Made by a program: the position numbers and the translations under genes
Part shown: piece after piece, positions 17,579 to 30,600 of the stretch
Numbering within the stretch: the stretch's first letter is position 1
Layout of the letters: the number at the start of each line of letters is the position of its first letter
DNA from: Liolophura sinensis
Lineage: Eukaryota; Mollusca; Polyplacophora; Chitonida; Chitonidae
DNA length: 64,000 nt
Assembly (NCBI RefSeq): GCF_032854445.1
Contig: NC_088295.1
Coordinates: 22,679,385-22,743,384 of the forward strand
Reading direction: 5' to 3'
Notes under the pieces: model-generated
Databases searched by the model: none
The model's input: the letters and a program-made list of their open reading frames with translations, nothing else
Told to the model about the DNA's origin: nothing

Positions 17579-18673
17579 AATATAAATAAACTCATGAGTG
17601 TGGCCTGCTTGTCTAAATTGTAACCCAGACTATTATGAACCTTTAAAGAACGTTAGTCAAGTAATATTTTACTATTAAATTAAAATTTGTAACCACAACA
17701 TCCTGTACAGTCAAACACATATACCCAATATCCAAAAATTAACTTTGTTATGGCTGGCTACACTTTCATACAAATACTTCTTCACAAACTTATTTAATAT
17801 ACATACAGGTAAGAAAGATATTTTTTCCTGTTTTATGTATACGCGTCTTACGGTATAGGCCTATAGTATTGGTTGGAATGATATAACCATTATACTTGTA
17901 AACGTATTACTTTAGGGAAATGACGACATGAAAATGATGTGAGCATCAGGAGAAAGGTCAATAAAAATTACCTCTAAAATATGTTTACTTCTGTTTTTAA
18001 AAGCCTGTTTCGCTGCATTAAATCACTTAAATGCATACACCTTACAGCGCATCACTGCTACCAAGAGCAAACTTTGTACACAAATCTTGAACAACGCCGA
18101 GACTACTGGGGTCACAAAGTTACAGAGTTACATTCCGCAACTAACATCACGTCACCTCTTTTTCTTTGCAAAGAGGGTAAGAGAAAATAGTGCTGGAGGT
18201 CTTTTCACCAATATAATAAGTAATTTAAACGTTTTTCTTACGTTTAATGTTTCAAAATGTTTAGGTTGATATTAAATTCGTTGTCTAAAAGCTATAGAAA
18301 GTAAAGGCGATCATAACATATACTTCTACTTCTGAAACAAGCCTATGATTAAATACGGTACCGTAAAGATTAAGTTGGTGCGAGACATATAACTTGCAAA
18401 TTTTCCAGCAACCTACTTTCATTTTGAAAAAATTGCAATGTTGTTTACATGACAGTTCTGTCCTGTACCAAACAGTTGGTACTAAACATTGTCGTTGTCT
18501 AGCCTTTGATTTCCAGGCTTGTGAAGTGAAGCTTAGACGCTGTTGAATGAAGTTATTCCCCTTGTGTAATGCGCTCTTTTGAAATTAAAGATAGAAAGCT
18601 TACAATCGGCATCAACAAGCATGGGTATAGGTTGATATGTTTTCATTGGTTTTGTTACCTTACCTTTCATCAG

Positions 18674-21585
18674 ATGCATCGTCTGAGAATATCTGTTAGC
18701 GCTACTGAGTACAGCAGGCTGTGTGTGGAATATCTGAAGCCTCATGTGCTCATCCAGTTGGGTGGCATTCGCCTGAGACACGACAAACTGTTCCGCTTGT
18801 TAGAAACCATGCCAAAAAAGGTGGAAGGTCCACGCGAAACCTTACGTCATGTAAAGTACAGGGCGAAGCGAGCAGAAGGCGGCCATAAAATGCCAGCACC
18901 TTCACGAATTGATGTTCATGTAGTAGGCAGTGGTGCCAAAGGAAATCCCAGATCTTTGGTTATATCAACAGATTACTCCAGGTACATGTATAAGGTCTAT
19001 AGATATAATATGTATATGTACATGTATAAACTCTATTCTACCTCTCTCATCAATGGCAGTGTGGTCGCTGTGAGTTCAAGTGCAGCTCATGTTGGCTTTC
19101 TTTCCGGTCATACTAGGAAAGGTCTTCCAGCAACCTGCAGATGGCCTTCGGTTTGCGGACAGTCCTTGAAACTCAAATGAAAATACAATTTCATTTTCAA
19201 GTACTTGAAATTCCTTAAGAAAGACAAATACACCTGAAAACTCCTTGAAAATCTTAGTTTGTCCCAAACTTAAATATTGTCTGCTGACCCCAGATTCTGT
19301 ATATCTGGAGCTTGCTGATAATTCTCCCATAATCTCAGCTTCCGCTGGCACTCAACATTGTCGCAAATTTAGAACAGTTTTTTAAATTGGCGATAAAATT
19401 TGAAAAAATGCTAATGTTTTTGGCGACAAATTTATTTACTAAGAAAAAATACAAACGTTATACAAAATCTACCATGAGAGTTTTTCTGGGGTTTTTTGCA
19501 GATTTTTGTAATTTTTCTTATGAAAATAATCCACTTACTTTCATTTCAAACAGCCTCATCTCGACAAAACAAAAACAACACAGTTGTTTGGTGATTACTT
19601 GACAGAGATCTACAAAGGGGGTTCAGCATTGTTGCAAGTTGATTTACATTAAATAATGCTTGAAATCATTTTTCTTAAATAACGAATGAGAATCTTGTCA
19701 TTTTAGGGGATGCCTTTCATTGCCAGTTGTAAAGGAAAAAAGTATCAAGGGAAATAAATCAAGATAGAGTTACCTCTGTAAATGAAGTTACATCCCATGA
19801 AAAATTTAAACTTTTCCACTTTTCCAAATTATTTTTTTTTTTGGGATCCGAAGTAAATTAAATTTTTCAGAATATGTGCCGTTACATAAATGTGTACACC
19901 GTCTGGTTTTCTCCTGTCAGACTGTTATTCCAGTATACTGATCATAATGTTGCATTTAAATAAACTGAATGTACAAATTAATTTTATAGCAAATTTTTCT
20001 GATAGAGGAAATTACATTTTACTAGGATCCTACATATAGGTTGAAAACAGGATTGATTGTTTTTTTCTCAAAAAACAAAAACATGCAGCCAAGCATTGGT
20101 CCATTATTTTGATGGCAATTGTTCTAAATGTAACGTTTGATAAACTCCAGATATATCCGGAAGAGACCAAACTGATTCTAGCAGCTACACCAAGGCAGAT
20201 AAAAGTGAATTACAGAAGGAGACCTATAAGCAGCCAAGCATTGGTCCATTATTTTGATGGCAATTGTTCTAAATGTAATGTTTGATAAACTCCAGATATA
20301 TCCGGAAGAGACCAAACTGATTCTAGCAGCTACACCAAGGCAGATAAAAGTGAATTACAGAAGGAGACCTATAAGAGTCATGGCTGCTAAGGAAGTATGG
20401 CTAAAGAAAAATAGTATTTACAACAACATCTGATGAGTGACTAAAGTGACTGGCTAAAAAAAATACTGACTCAGAGGAAGCCCTTCATAATGATATATGG
20501 CGTCATTTTTTTTGACTGAGCCAAGGCCAGGTCAAAGAATGTGTTACATCACAGAGGTGAAGGGCAGATATTTCTTGCAAAAGCAAGCATGCTATTCAAT
20601 AGATATGCATGCAAATTACAACATCTATAATTCAGACTTAAAATATAGTCTATAATTTGCACCATGGTATGTTTAAACTAGCCTTGAAAAAAACAAAACT
20701 CCTGGAAAACTCCTTGAAATCTCCTTGAAAACTCCTTGAATTTCATTTTCATATACCTGTACGAACCATGGCTCTGCCCGATTTCCTCCCACCATAATGT
20801 TGGCCACTGTTATATAAAGAATTATTCTTGAATATGGGATGTAACACACTCATCAAATAATCAGGTCATTTATATTCTTATCTAGCTCCATGGTCTGATG
20901 TATGGCATTATTGTGTTATTCTGATTTGACACCTGGGAGGAATATGAGCCAAACTTGCTCTGTAGGGCTGTGATTACGTATACTATCGCAGTCCTGTCTT
21001 GTTTTCATAAGTTTACCTTGAACAGCTCTGTACTTTCCTTGCTGGCATTTATATACTACTGCTGGGCACCAAATAATTTGTTTGCACATAGTCATAGTGG
21101 TCTCAGCTGTCAAATCCAGGTAGGTGTTCCCATGTGTCATCACTAATAAATCCACACAGGCATGGAACTAGTGGAAACTGCCGTGTTTGAATGCATGTAA
21201 TAATGTAAACACTAACAGGTGTTATATTCGTGCCAGTTGACACAGTGTAAAATCTGAAAAGCAGAAAAGCGGCCAGTGCAGTACACACCCAAGATGTAAC
21301 CAACACCACTGTGCTCCTGAAGTTATGCCAGATCGATAGGACCCTTGATTCCCATCTGGCAGCTTTTCAGATTGTGCTGCTATTTCTTGTGTTTGGTCTA
21401 GAACCACAGTAAATGCTTCTGTTCAGTTTTGAATTACCAAGGTGAGGACCATGAAGGTAATGGCATTCAGAAGTTAGTCAGAGTCAGATGACACTTTGCA
21501 AAATCTTTCATTTGCAGTCAGATGATGTTATACCAAGTATGTTTCATATTCAGATATCATCACTGAAGTCTGTCAAAGTAAAAGA

Positions 21586-21646
<61 letters not shown>

Positions 21647-24600
21647 AAATCACAACATGATGAAGACCAAGCTTTTTTGTATTCATCTCACTTGTGATAA
21701 ACCCTGGTGCAAATTTAATTACAGGTACTTGTTTAACTGTGGAGAAGGTACACAGCGGATAGCCCAGGAGCACAAGTGAGGGACAAGTTATAATCATTTA
21801 TATTTCAGTGGAACATAAGATCAGCTATAGTATGTGTTTTTGTTTAGATTTGCACTTCTAGGTCAGTACTTGAAACCTTGCATGATAGCAGTTAAAGTAA
21901 CAAGTATGAAGATGTAGGCAAAACCTGTAAATGTAAAATTCCATTTTTGAAAATAAAAAATATATTAGTTTTTAGTCTTATGAAGACCCAGTTCTGTTGG
22001 TAAGGAGGAATCCTGTACTGTATATTTGTCATTTATTGTCTTTCATCTTTGAATCCTTTTAATGTACATGTAATAAATGATATTTGTTTTAGAATTAAGC
22101 TGTCAAAATTAGAGAACGTCTTCATTACACACAAGTCATGGGAGAACCTAGGTGGCTTGCTTGGTAAGATACGCAATTGTCATTAATTTTGTCAGAATCC
22201 TAAATATTTTTGTCAGAACCCTAAATATAATAGAACATGGTACTGGCATTTTGCTAGCCACTAAGTGGACTACATAAACATTTAGTAAACTGTCTAATTG
22301 TGCATTTTGCCTGGCAGAATTACCCGGCAGTACTTTTTCTGGTTTCATGAAAGAACTAACGTGAACAAAAAATATTAAAATGGTGCAAAACAGGTACATG
22401 GCATAAAACAAACAGTGATATTGTTTGACGTGTTATTTTGCAGGCATGGCCCTGACATTGGAAAGTATCAATGTTCCTCAAATAACTCTGCATGGGCCTG
22501 ATGGAATAGTAAGTACCAGCAATATTATTACCTTCCCTGACTCATTACATGTACATAATGGTGTCTGACAGATATGTTGGGCATACACTTTAAATGATTT
22601 AAGGTTAATTTATTTGATTAGTAAGATTTACTGTTTGTTGCCTAACATCTGACTCATTTCTGAGTCAAATGCTGACAATTGTTAATGCATTATGGCAGCA
22701 TTATTGCAAGTTTTGGGCTACTATATAAGATAGTAATAATCTGATGGCTAATGCCAAAGTAAAGTGCGTAAAATAGTATGATTTTAAGCTCTTTGGTGGA
22801 AACATTGTCATTCTGACTGTATGAAACAGATCTTTATTTGAGAATCATGTGGAAAAGCGAAAATGAAAATTATTTTATTTTTTTACAGGAAAAAGTTGTT
22901 CACATGGCCAAATCCTTCAATTCTCAACATTCAACTATAAAACTTGGTAAGCCTTTAATTGGGTTGTGAAGTTTGGTTTTATTAGTAACTTTCTTCTACA
23001 TTTTTTGGTGTATGTGTTTGGACTGATAGAAGTGTAATTTTTGAAAACTGCTGGAAGTGCATTGTCTTCTTTCTGGAAAAATTGAATAAGTATAGATGTG
23101 TGAAGTACGTTGTTATGATAGTTTAATGATATTATCACTATTAAGTCCTTGTGTTGTTTTTTGAATTGTCAGAAAAGAAGGCTTTGACTGATGGCAGATT
23201 TGAAGACACAGCTGTTGTTATTGACTATGTTGTTCTGTGGAAAGACAAGGTCTATGATAAACTACCCATGGAGATGTCACAGGGGGAGTCTGGGAGGAGG
23301 GGCCATGACTTGTCTGGTGAGGGAGAACACTGTGTTCACACCATTGCAATCTGCTGGAAATGTAGATGCAATAATGTTTCTGAAGTTAACTTCAACTGTA
23401 TCTACCCTATTGTGCTATTTTCTTTCTTTTATTTTTTTCTGAAAATCAGTCTGTTCTTTATAGATACATGTATACTTTGTACTTCTGCTCTACATCAAGC
23501 TTGGTGGGACACAAAATTTTTTTTTTGGTGTGTCCAGATATTTATTTACATTTAATATTATCATGAAATGTCAAGTGATTTTTATAGTGAGGCCAGTGTA
23601 CAATAATGCAGGAGCACTGAACAACTTCAGTGGCACAAATTGAATCAAGACTTAGTTCTGTCTTTTTCACCACAGGTCCAGCTCCATCCAAAAGACTGAA
23701 GATTGAAAATTCACCTGCTGCGCAGGATTGTATTGTGGCTTACATATGTAAGGTGTGTTACCATTACATTTGTTACATCCAAACAATCTTTTGTGGGTAA
23801 AATGCGTGAGATGCGAAGAAAAATTTGTGTTTATAGCGCACATGTACAAATTACAGGCATAGCTAACTGCTTATGTTGTACTCTGAGCATTGGCGGCTTA
23901 TAAGAGGGAAAGCAATGTTAAACAAAATGTTAGGGGTGGTTTCTCAAGAAGTGTAGCATGTGGTGACCTAAAGTTTTACCTGCATACATGCACAAAGCAC
24001 AATGATGCAAGGGGATGTTCCATCACTGATTCTCTGCGTGTATATTAATTACTGTAAATTACCAAATTCACAACTTCAGGACTTGAACTGAAGTCTTGCA
24101 TTCAGGTGTCTCTACAGGGGAGCTCTTTGGTACCCTTGCGACCAAATCAGTGTTAATTTGTGTTGTAAAGCAGAATAAGCTTTGATGGCATATAGTTATA
24201 AGAAAGTGTCATGAGGCTTGTATGGAACATTCCACATGCCAATACATCTATCTTCTGATATAACCTTCAGTTTCATTAATTTTAAATTATATATGGAGCA
24301 ATTTCTTTGCTATTTTCTATGATTTGTGTCTATTTTTCAGCCTCATCCACCTTTGCGAAAGCTGAATATAGAAAAATGTGTTGAATTGGGAGTTCCAAGG
24401 TAATGTCACAGTCAGCTGACAATCTGTTTCAATCAAAATGCCATAGTTAATTGATACGCTTCTTATTTTTCTTAAATTCTCAACAACTGTAATCCTGTAC
24501 ATAATTGAGCATAGTTCACTGTTTCATGTATCTCTGATCAAGTAGACGTAAGACTTTAAATTTGTGTACAGTTGATCAGCTTTCACTAATACTCTGTTGT

Positions 24601-27600
24601 GTTTGTTAACAGCGGACCAATGTGTGGGAAATTAAAGGAAGGAGAAGAAATAACTTTAGGGGATGGAACTGTGGTAAATGAACAATCATTTGTCTTTGTG
24701 TTGTTTTATCTTACAATGTCAGCATACTAGTAAAGTTACACACAAGCTAAAGAAGTTTCATGAGTAAAAAAAGGTTTAATAACTTTAATAAGTGTTGTAG
24801 TATTCTAATATTTTTATCAGATTTGAAGATGAAGTTTGACTGCTTTATTCCAGATAACCCCAGATCAGGTACTCAGTAAGCCAGAAATCAGCAAAGCCAT
24901 CATAGGTGAGTTTTCAGAAGAGAATCACAATATAGTGTCCAGTTTAACCTGTATCCATGGTTGCTTATAAATTTAAGGCTTAAGATGTTTACATTTGCTT
25001 TTCATAGATGGCATATAAGCCCTAGCCTGCCTCTCTCAAATGAGGAACTTCTTTAAGGTTCTGGCTTGTAACAGATAGTTACAGTCATTCCTAACATAAC
25101 TGTTTCCAGATGAAACACAGGTGAAAACTGTATGATTGTGTAACTGAGAATGCCAGTGATAGATTGTTTATCTTCAGTGTTGGAGTGCCCCAGCCTAGAA
25201 TTCCTGAAGCCTGTATTGAACTGTGAAGCGTTTCATCGGTTGCAATCTGCAGACGCTGATGACTCACCAAACCTTATAGTGCACATGACCCCAGCTAGTA
25301 TCCTGGAGTCTCCCGAGTACCAGGCTTGGATGAACAGGTGTGTTGTTTACCGTGGATACTGTGGATTAAATGGTCAGTCAGGCGTCACACCTGGAAGACC
25401 CAAATGTTATCAAACTATGTGTGCAGAGATTCTGTTCGCAAGAAGAACAAAATACAGATGTACATAGATTATTAAAGAATTGATATTTATGGATTCTTAC
25501 AGTATTTCTTGTATACAATTTCTTGTTACAATTTGTATGCATTGACCTTTAAGAAGCTTGCTTAAAGCTTAAGAAATAATCTTGAAATGTGGAGATATGC
25601 ATGATGGAATGTTTGTTTTTCAGGTTTGGGACTGAGACAAATCACTTGGTAATAAATGAGAACACATCAACCATTGCTTTTGAGGGGATGTATAGAATCC
25701 AGGCCATGCTGAACCTGATTGAGCCTAGGATCTTCCCTCTTTTGCCACATCAAATAGACAAGGAGGTAACAGTGCAGAGTCTGGTCAGCCCTTTTTACAC
25801 ACAGTCATTGTGTTTATTGAAATAAAACAGGATGATTACAAAGTCAAATACTTCTACTATCCATTCATCCTGGGGCTATTATATACTGTATATAATAGTC
25901 CCAGATTCATCTTATAATTTCATTAAATAAATCTGCGGGATGTTTTTCTGTTTTTCTGCCTGTCATACTTGTGATGTAATGTTAAGCGCATTATGCTCTG
26001 GAACACTTGAATGAATGCAAATGACCTACTGTTTCCCATTTTGCTCCATTGTGAGAGTTTTATTGATCTCTTGTGGTATTTTGAGGTAGGATGGTGCCCT
26101 ACTGCATGCAATTCATTTTCAGCACCAAAAGTAACATTTAATGGCTGTGATTTGGCTCCAAAATTTCACCTTTTGTGGAAGTTTTAGGGCAAATACTTTG
26201 TGTGGGTCTGTTGATCAGTGAGCTCTGTCATAGCCTGTATGACAAATAACTATCCTAGTGACCTTATTTATTTGATTGGTGTTTTACGGCACGCTCAAGA
26301 ATATTTCACTTATATGACGACCAGCATTATGTTGGGAGGAAACTGGGCAGAGTTTTGATCATCCGCAGGTTTCTGCCACATCTTCCCACATATGACTGGA
26401 GAGGAAGCCAGCCTGTATATTGATCTTATCTAAGAAGACAATTTTAGACAATAATAGTTTGCCTTTGTCTGTTGTAGAATCTACCTCCTGACCGTGGCAA
26501 TGTTATAATGGGCAGAACCAACCTGGTGTATCAGTACAGGCCAAGTAAAGGCTTCTGCAGGTAATACACTGCTTTGTGGTGAATTAAAAACTGTGAAAGC
26601 TGTACAGAAATTTGTGCTTAATGAGCATATATTAATTTATGCATTAAGGTGGGGAACTGCTGATTGTACATTTATTTATATTCCTAAAGGGTCAAATTTC
26701 TGAGTGTAATGAATTCATAAAATATATGTGATCTTGGTCACTTTTAACATTTAACTTTTCCTGCGTGTTGGAAACAATATATTTCACTGTGTGAGTGTTT
26801 GCAATTTTGGATTTATTTCAAAAGCCAAACATATTGACACAGTCAAATGAACAGTTTTGTATTCTTGCAAAATTGTATCCAATTTCATTTTGTAATGTTA
26901 CTTTTGTTCTCGATGAGGAGCCTCCATGGGCGAGGGGGTTAGAACTCAGGCACAGCAAGTTCCCCACCAATGCAGGTGCCTCCCAGCAATGCTGTCATTG
27001 TGAGTCCAGCTCATACTGGCTTCCTCTCCAGCGGTAAGTGGGAAGGTCTGCCAGTAACCTGTGTATGGTCATGGGTTTCCCTTGGACTCTGTCCGGTTTC
27101 CTCCCACCGTGCTGAATGATGTATACTTGAGTACGGTATAAAACACCAATCAAGTAAACAAGCAAATTTTATTCTGGATACAATAAGCTAGTTAGTTTTA
27201 GCTAGTTTAGTTTCTGACTTAGTTTTATCGAATTTACATTTGCATTTTAGGGACCTATGTGTGGAACTTGATAATGGGAAATGTGTTGAGGCAGCCAAAG
27301 AAAAGCTAGATGTATTAGAGGAGCTGGAGAAACTGGACCAGGCCAAGCTGACTGTGACCAGCAGTGGTAAGATAGTTCATTGGGTGTGGGTCATTTATTG
27401 CCTGATTTCTGAGTTCATATTGAAATATTCAACCATTCTGATAAATCAGTTTCCTAAACTGAGATTTGCTTTAATTGTACTTGGTTGAGTGTGGATGGAG
27501 TAGAACTCCAGAACAGCAGAGAGCCTGACATATTGTAAACAATGTTTACCATGATTGCTAGTCAGGTGTATATAGAGAGAATATAGAAAATGTGTATGCA

Positions 27601-30600
27601 TATACATGTATATTTAACAGAGTGTTAAACTCCATGAAAGTGAAAGTAGTTGAGATCCATATCAAATTAACCAATCAACGGGAGGTGCTCTTTTCCCATC
27701 CTGATAACAGGAAGGGGCTGGTAGCCAATGTAAGCGTATGTTCTGTTAAATCAGTCGGATGTAAGGTCTCATTGCTTAAATGTATGTCAGACACTATTAA
27801 TAATTTGTTAATCTTTTTTTATACTTTGTCAGAACCTGAGGAGCCCTCCTACCCTGAGGTGATATTTCTGGGCACTGGTTCCTCCATACCATCCAAAGTT
27901 AGAAATGTCTCCTGTATCCTGGTACAGACAGAGTAAGTTTGATCTTTGTACTGCAAAGCTCTTCAAATAATATTTTACCTGAAGAATCATCCGGGAGTAG
28001 ATTGACACACCACAGCAAGCTACAGATACAAGGATTACAATAACTGCTGTAAGAAATAAAGCCATTCACCTGACAGCCATAGTCTTAGTTTTAGTATTTG
28101 CTATGATACTTCACTGGTGACAATTTTTGTGAATATGCTTGCTTATTGGTGCTTATTTGTTGAAAGCTTTTAGTTTATTTAGTTCACCATATGACCTGTC
28201 TATAGTTGTAGTCAATATCTGTGATCGATGTGATATCAGTGGCATAAGCTGACCATTATACCGTGATTTCCCATGCTTTCCGTGGCCATAGAGTTGCTCT
28301 TTAGGTCTAAGTGTCAGTTTGTTACATTGTTTCAAACAGGACAGGTACATGTTGCTGCACTGTGGAGGGGCACTACAGTCAGAGGCTGGAGAATCTCACT
28401 GCTGAATTTGTCTATGTTTGAGACAGGACAAGTACATGTTGCTGGACTGTGGACGGGCACTACAGTCAGAGGCTGGAGAATCTCACTGCTGTGTTTGTCT
28501 ATGTTTCAGACAGGACAGGTACATGTTGCTGGACTGCGCACGAGCACTAAAGTCAGAGGCTAGAGAATTTCACTGCTGTGTTTGTCTATGTTTCAGACAG
28601 GACAAGTACATGTTGGCTGGAGAATCTTGCTGCTGTGTTTGTCTTTGTTTCAGACAGGACAGGTATATGTTTCTGGACTGTGGACAGGCACTACAGTCAG
28701 AGGCTGGAGAATCGCACTGCTGTGTTTGATTCAGACAGGACAAGTACATGTTGCTGGACTGTGGACGGGCACTACAGTCAGAGGCTGGAGAATCTCACTG
28801 CTGTGTTTGTCTATGTTTCAGACAGGACAGGTACATGTTGCTGGACTGCGCACGGGCACTAAAGTCAGAGGCTAGAGAATTTCACTGCTGTGTTTGTCTA
28901 TGTTTCAGACAGGACAAGTACATGTTGGCTGGAGAATCTTGCTGCTGTGTTTGTCTTTGTTTCAGACAGGACAGGTATATGTTGCTGGACTGTGGACAGG
29001 CACTACAGTCAGAGGCTGGAGAATCTCACTGCTGTGTTTGATTCAGACAGGACAAGTACATGTTGCTGGACTGTGGACGGGCACTACAGTCAGAGGCTGG
29101 AGAATCTCACTGCTGTGTTTGTCTATGTTTCAGACAGCACAAGTACATGTTGCTGGACTGTGGAGAGGGTGCACTAGGACAGCTGTATCATCATTTCGGT
29201 CAAAGCGTGGGAGATATACTGGAGAATCTCACTGCTGTGTTTGTCTCTCATATGCATGCAGACCATCACCTGGTAAGAGATTCTTTGAAACATCACATAC
29301 AAATTGCAGATTTATACAGAAATACTTTACTTTTCAATTTATCCATGAAAGTTTAGGTAGGAACAGCAAAAATCAAAATGGGAAATCATAACATAAACAG
29401 TGGTGAATAATCATCTTGTTGATCGCTGCCAAATGTTTTGTTTTGGCCAGCATTTAATTTTTTTGGTGATGTTTTGGTTTTTGTCCAGATAAAGCATATC
29501 TTGGCTTTAAATTGCTACGTATGCATTTACATGTACAGTTAGAGTAAAACTGTAACAACTGACATAATGCCGTATTTTACTATCACTGTCACTGCTCTGA
29601 TTTTACTCTCTGTGCTATACTTTTTTATGTTATCTCTTCCATTTTATGTATGTTTTTGTCATTGCTGTGGTATTTTATGCTATAAATTCTTGTATTTTAC
29701 TCAGGTGCCTTATTGTTTGCTCTTCTCATTCATTTGGCTATTTATTTTTGCAGGGAATGTTCGGCGTGTTGGAGGCTCGTAAAGAGGTGCTCGAGGCTCG
29801 CGGTAAACCTCACACCCCAGTGCTATTGTTAGCACCTATACAGATGACAAGGTGGCTCAAATTTTACAGTCAGCAAATCAAAGAATCACATAGCTATATC
29901 AGGTGAGCTGCAGTGATTCTGTTACAGATGTCAAATGACACATATACTCTTGATGGATGTAAAATGACAGGTGAACTGGAATAGATGTAAAATAATACAT
30001 ATTACATTTTGGTGTGGAAATGGTTTCATGCACTGTATACAGGATGGGGTACAAGGAAAGTATCTGGCTCTGTTACATTTGTTACACCTGTAATATGCTG
30101 CCTGTCTGCAGACTGGTGGCCCTTCAGGACTTACTGCCTCACCAGCTAGACAGGACCCAGACGATGTGTAACGCTGTACTAGAAGAGACCGGACTGCGTG
30201 AATTCCTACCTGTGATGGTGGAGCACTGCAAAAACGCATTTGGTGTGTGTCTGACACATCAGCGTGGCTGGAAGTTGGTCTACTCTGGAGACACCATGCC
30301 CTGTAACAGGCTGGTCCAGGCAGGTAAATTAACAACCCATTTCTGGTTTCAAGATTACCGAAAGATTGTTGATTCAACAAATATTTTGTTGCCAGAATTG
30401 GTTGTTAATCAGTTACCTATTTAACTATACGAGATATTAACCAGTGTATCAATTATGTAATGTTGTGCGTTTTTGTTTCATTCAAAGTTGCCACTACTTG
30501 AACCTTGATCCGTGTATGTGATTTCAACATTTTTATCTTTGTGTGGTGGATGTTTTGTTCTGATGATTAAGATCTTTTCATTTGGGACCATTTTTAAATG

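Larger units (their letters stand above)
15960..18560. other. Intergenic DNA upstream of ELAC2
   Basis: Besides the two SINE fragments listed separately (16053-16172 and 17383-17578), I find no exon chain or RNA gene. The sequence nearest ELAC2 may contain its promoter, but no motif stands out. Confidence 0.45.

Noticed and set aside
28273-29041. Long overlapping open frames in all three plus frames within the ELAC2 intron 15 array, resembling a Cys-rich repeat protein
   Set aside because: The openness follows from tandem units whose length is a multiple of three. They are copies of exon 16 read in shifted frames, not an independent gene.
28336-29133. CRISPR-like array
   Set aside because: Units are contiguous copies with no unique spacers, and the sequence is animal exon-derived.
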